Assembly: GCA_032718475.1 (NCBI GenBank)
Contig: JAUCBJ010007073.1
Coordinates: 1-47,113 of the forward strand
Origin: Nemertoderma westbladi
Lineage: Eukaryota; Xenacoelomorpha; Nemertodermatida; Nemertodermatidae
DNA: 47,113 bases
Direction: 5' to 3'
Shown here: piece after piece, positions 39,801-42,800 of the stretch
Layout: each line of letters begins with the position of its first letter
Position numbering within the stretch: position 1 is the first letter of the stretch
Made by a program: the position numbers and the translations under genes
The notes under the pieces: model-generated
Database searches by the model: none
What the model saw: the letters and a program-made list of their open reading frames with translations, nothing else
Told to the model about the DNA's origin: nothing

Positions 39801-42800
39801 GGTCTATCTTTTACCTGAGCCGCTAGCTGAATGGTTAGAGCGACAGACTTCCAACCTGGTCGTCATTGCCGACTTTGCAAAGCAGTGTACAAGAAAAGTT
39901 ATTACTTAATGGTTATAATATGTAATGTAAATTAATATTTTTCAGTCTTATTTCTTGTGGGAACTCCATTCTATAAAATGCACCCCCCGAAAGGGAACAT
40001 ATTGCTAGAAGTTGTAAAGTCAATATTTCTTGCGTTAACCAATAAATTTAGGCGAGGTTGGTGTTCGACACACACCGACCGAAGTCATTGGATGGATTAC
40101 GCGCTAGATCATCCCGATACAGAGGTTGGTAAACACATTGATTTATATTTATTCATCGTATTAACCCGATACAGAGGTTGGTAAACACATTGATTTATAT
40201 TTATTCATTGTATTAACCCGATACAGAGGTTGGTAAACACATTGATTTATATTTATTCATTGTATTAACCCGATACAGAGGTTGGTAAACACATTGATTT
40301 ATATTTATTCATTGTATTAACCCGATACAGAGGTTGGTAAACACATTGATTTATATTTATTCATTGTATTAACCCGATATAGAGGTTGGTAAACACATTG
40401 ATTTATATTTATTCATTGTATTAACCCGATACAGAGGTTGGTAAACACATTGATTTATATTTATTCATTGTATTAACCCGATACAGAGGTTGGTAAACAC
40501 ATTGATTTATATTTATTCATTGTATTAACCCAATACAGAGGTTGGTAAACACATTGATTTATATTTATTCATTGTATTAACCCGATACAGAGGTTGGTAA
40601 ACACATTGATTTATATTTATTCATTGTATTAACCCAATACAGAGGTTGGTAAACACATTGATTTATATTTATTCATTGTATTAACCCGATACAGAGGTTG
40701 GTAAAAACATTGATTTACACCATAACCCTAATTTTTTTCAAATTTCAATAAAATGCTACGAAATTCGGTATGATGATAGATCGACACCTTTTCTTACTGG
40801 TGGCTGGCCGGATGTTTCAATTTCTCAGTTATTTCCATACAACAAAGCCCTTAAAAATGTCTATTTAGCAATGTTTAACCACTTCCGTAGACTTTATTTT
40901 ACGTCTTTGAAATGTAATATAGATATCATTAGAACCGCCTTCGTCTGTAGATTCCGAATCTGAAAACCGTTTTTGAAAAATGTATTCACTTAATTATTAT
41001 ACAGTAATACAATAATATTTTGTTTTAGAAACAAAAAGTGGAAGACATCAAAGGTGTTCTCAAGGTACTATTTCTTTATATTCCATTTCCGGTGTTTGGG
41101 GCATTATTTGACCAACAGGGTTCCAGATGGACGTTACAAGCTACAGTTATGGATGGAAGCTTGGTTAGTCTACGCAGACCGGTATGCAGCAAACCTCGTC
41201 CGCGAGAAAGCTTCACCCGGAGCAATCTTTGCCCTCAAAATGAGTGTTAACATCATCGTTTATTGTTTTGGTTAGAAAATGCCGTCTTTGTAACCTGCTC
41301 CTTTCCCCCTATAGAGCGAAGGTTGGACGCGGGCGAAGATTGGATGCGTGCTAAGATTGCACCCAGCCCACATTCCGAAGGCTAGAACTACTATGCCTGT
41401 GGAATTTGACACACTGGTGTTTTATTATTCTGTTGAAATGTTGAAATTGCTACACTCTTGTGGTTTCAATAACATAACAATACCATAACATATTTGGTTC
41501 ACGCGCTTCAAATCAATTACTAAAATGAGATTGTTGCATAGTTGACACACTGCGTTGGCGTTCTGGCGTAGGATAAACATTCTTACACAGGTCTACAGTA
41601 TCTATAACGAGTTTCACAATGAAAACAATTGAGAACCACGGCGGGTAAATTTAAAGATGTTTCTCTCTAGAGTAGGTATAATAACTATAATAATAATTGT
41701 TTAAATCACGTTGATAAAAGTAGCACTTCATGGAAAAAGAGTACAAGTCGGTTTACTCGCCGAGCGAAGCAAGGTACGTAAATTTTAGACGAGTACTGAT
41801 TTCCTATAAAGTATGTACTTTTATCAACGAGATTTAGGTAATTTTATTCAAAAATTGAAACATCTCTATCCGACTTTCTGATGTTATCAATACTGCGGGT
41901 AGACATACTGATTTTATCGGTAGGCCTACAGTGTTCGCGTTCGCCGTAGTCGCCAATACTGCGGGTAGACATACTGATTTTATCGGTAGGCCTACAGTGT
42001 TCGCGTTCGCCGTAGTTGCCAATACTGCGGGTAGACATACTGATTTTATCGGTAGGCCTACAGTGTTCGCGTTCGCCGTAGTTGCCAATACTGCGGGTAG
42101 ACATACTGATTTTATCGGTAGGCCTACAGTGTTCGCGTTCGCCGTAGTTGCCAATACTGCGGGTAGACATACTGATTTTATCGGTAGGCCTACCGTGTTC
42201 GCGTTCGCCGTAGTTGCCAATACTGCGGGTAGATATACTGATTTTATCGGTAGGCCTACAGTGTTCGCGTTCGCCGTAGTCGCCAATACTGCGGGTAGAC
42301 ATACTGATTTTATCGGTAGGCCTACAGTGTTCGCGTTCGCCGTAGTTGCCAATACTGCGGGTAGACATACTGATTTTATCGGTAGGCCTACAGTGTTCGC
42401 GTTCGCCGTAGTTGCCAATACTGCGGGTAGACATACTGATTTTATCGGTAGGCCTACAGTGTTCGCGTTCGCCGTAGTCGCCAATACTGCTGTTTGATAT
42501 GCTGATTGCTACCGGTTGACGCTGTTGAAACTGAGAGGAAATATATGTTTAAATGTTTTAATAAATAATATTACAGTAGTTATATTATTATTCAAAGCCT
42601 ATAAAGTGTGAATCATCATCACATTCGAAAAACAACATTGGAATAACAATTTCAATATCATTGTTATAGCAATACTATGCATTAATACTTATTGCACTAC
42701 TGTATATATGTGTGGGTGTGTAGCGCTAGTGACACAGTCAATGAAAACCAATGGTTACAGGGCAAGTCAAGGCTTTGTCCAAATTGAACAATTTTTAGTA

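Noticed and set aside
39818-39878. tRNA-Gly(TCC)-like stretch
   Set aside because: Good A box, but weak anticodon stem and no B box; kept only as a possible SINE relic.
40114-40715. Regular short repeats that might suggest a CRISPR array
   Set aside because: Units are contiguous without variable spacers and the DNA is animal, with introns.
41054-41275. Frame reading [20 protein letters not shown] past the exon 5 donor
   Set aside because: It is a shifted frame of exon 5 and its intron; the in-phase donor at 41164 and the match of exon 6 explain the region better.
41834-42497. Open frames of about 190-216 codons on both strands of the 66-bp array
   Set aside because: Same artefact of a stop-free repeat unit divisible by three.
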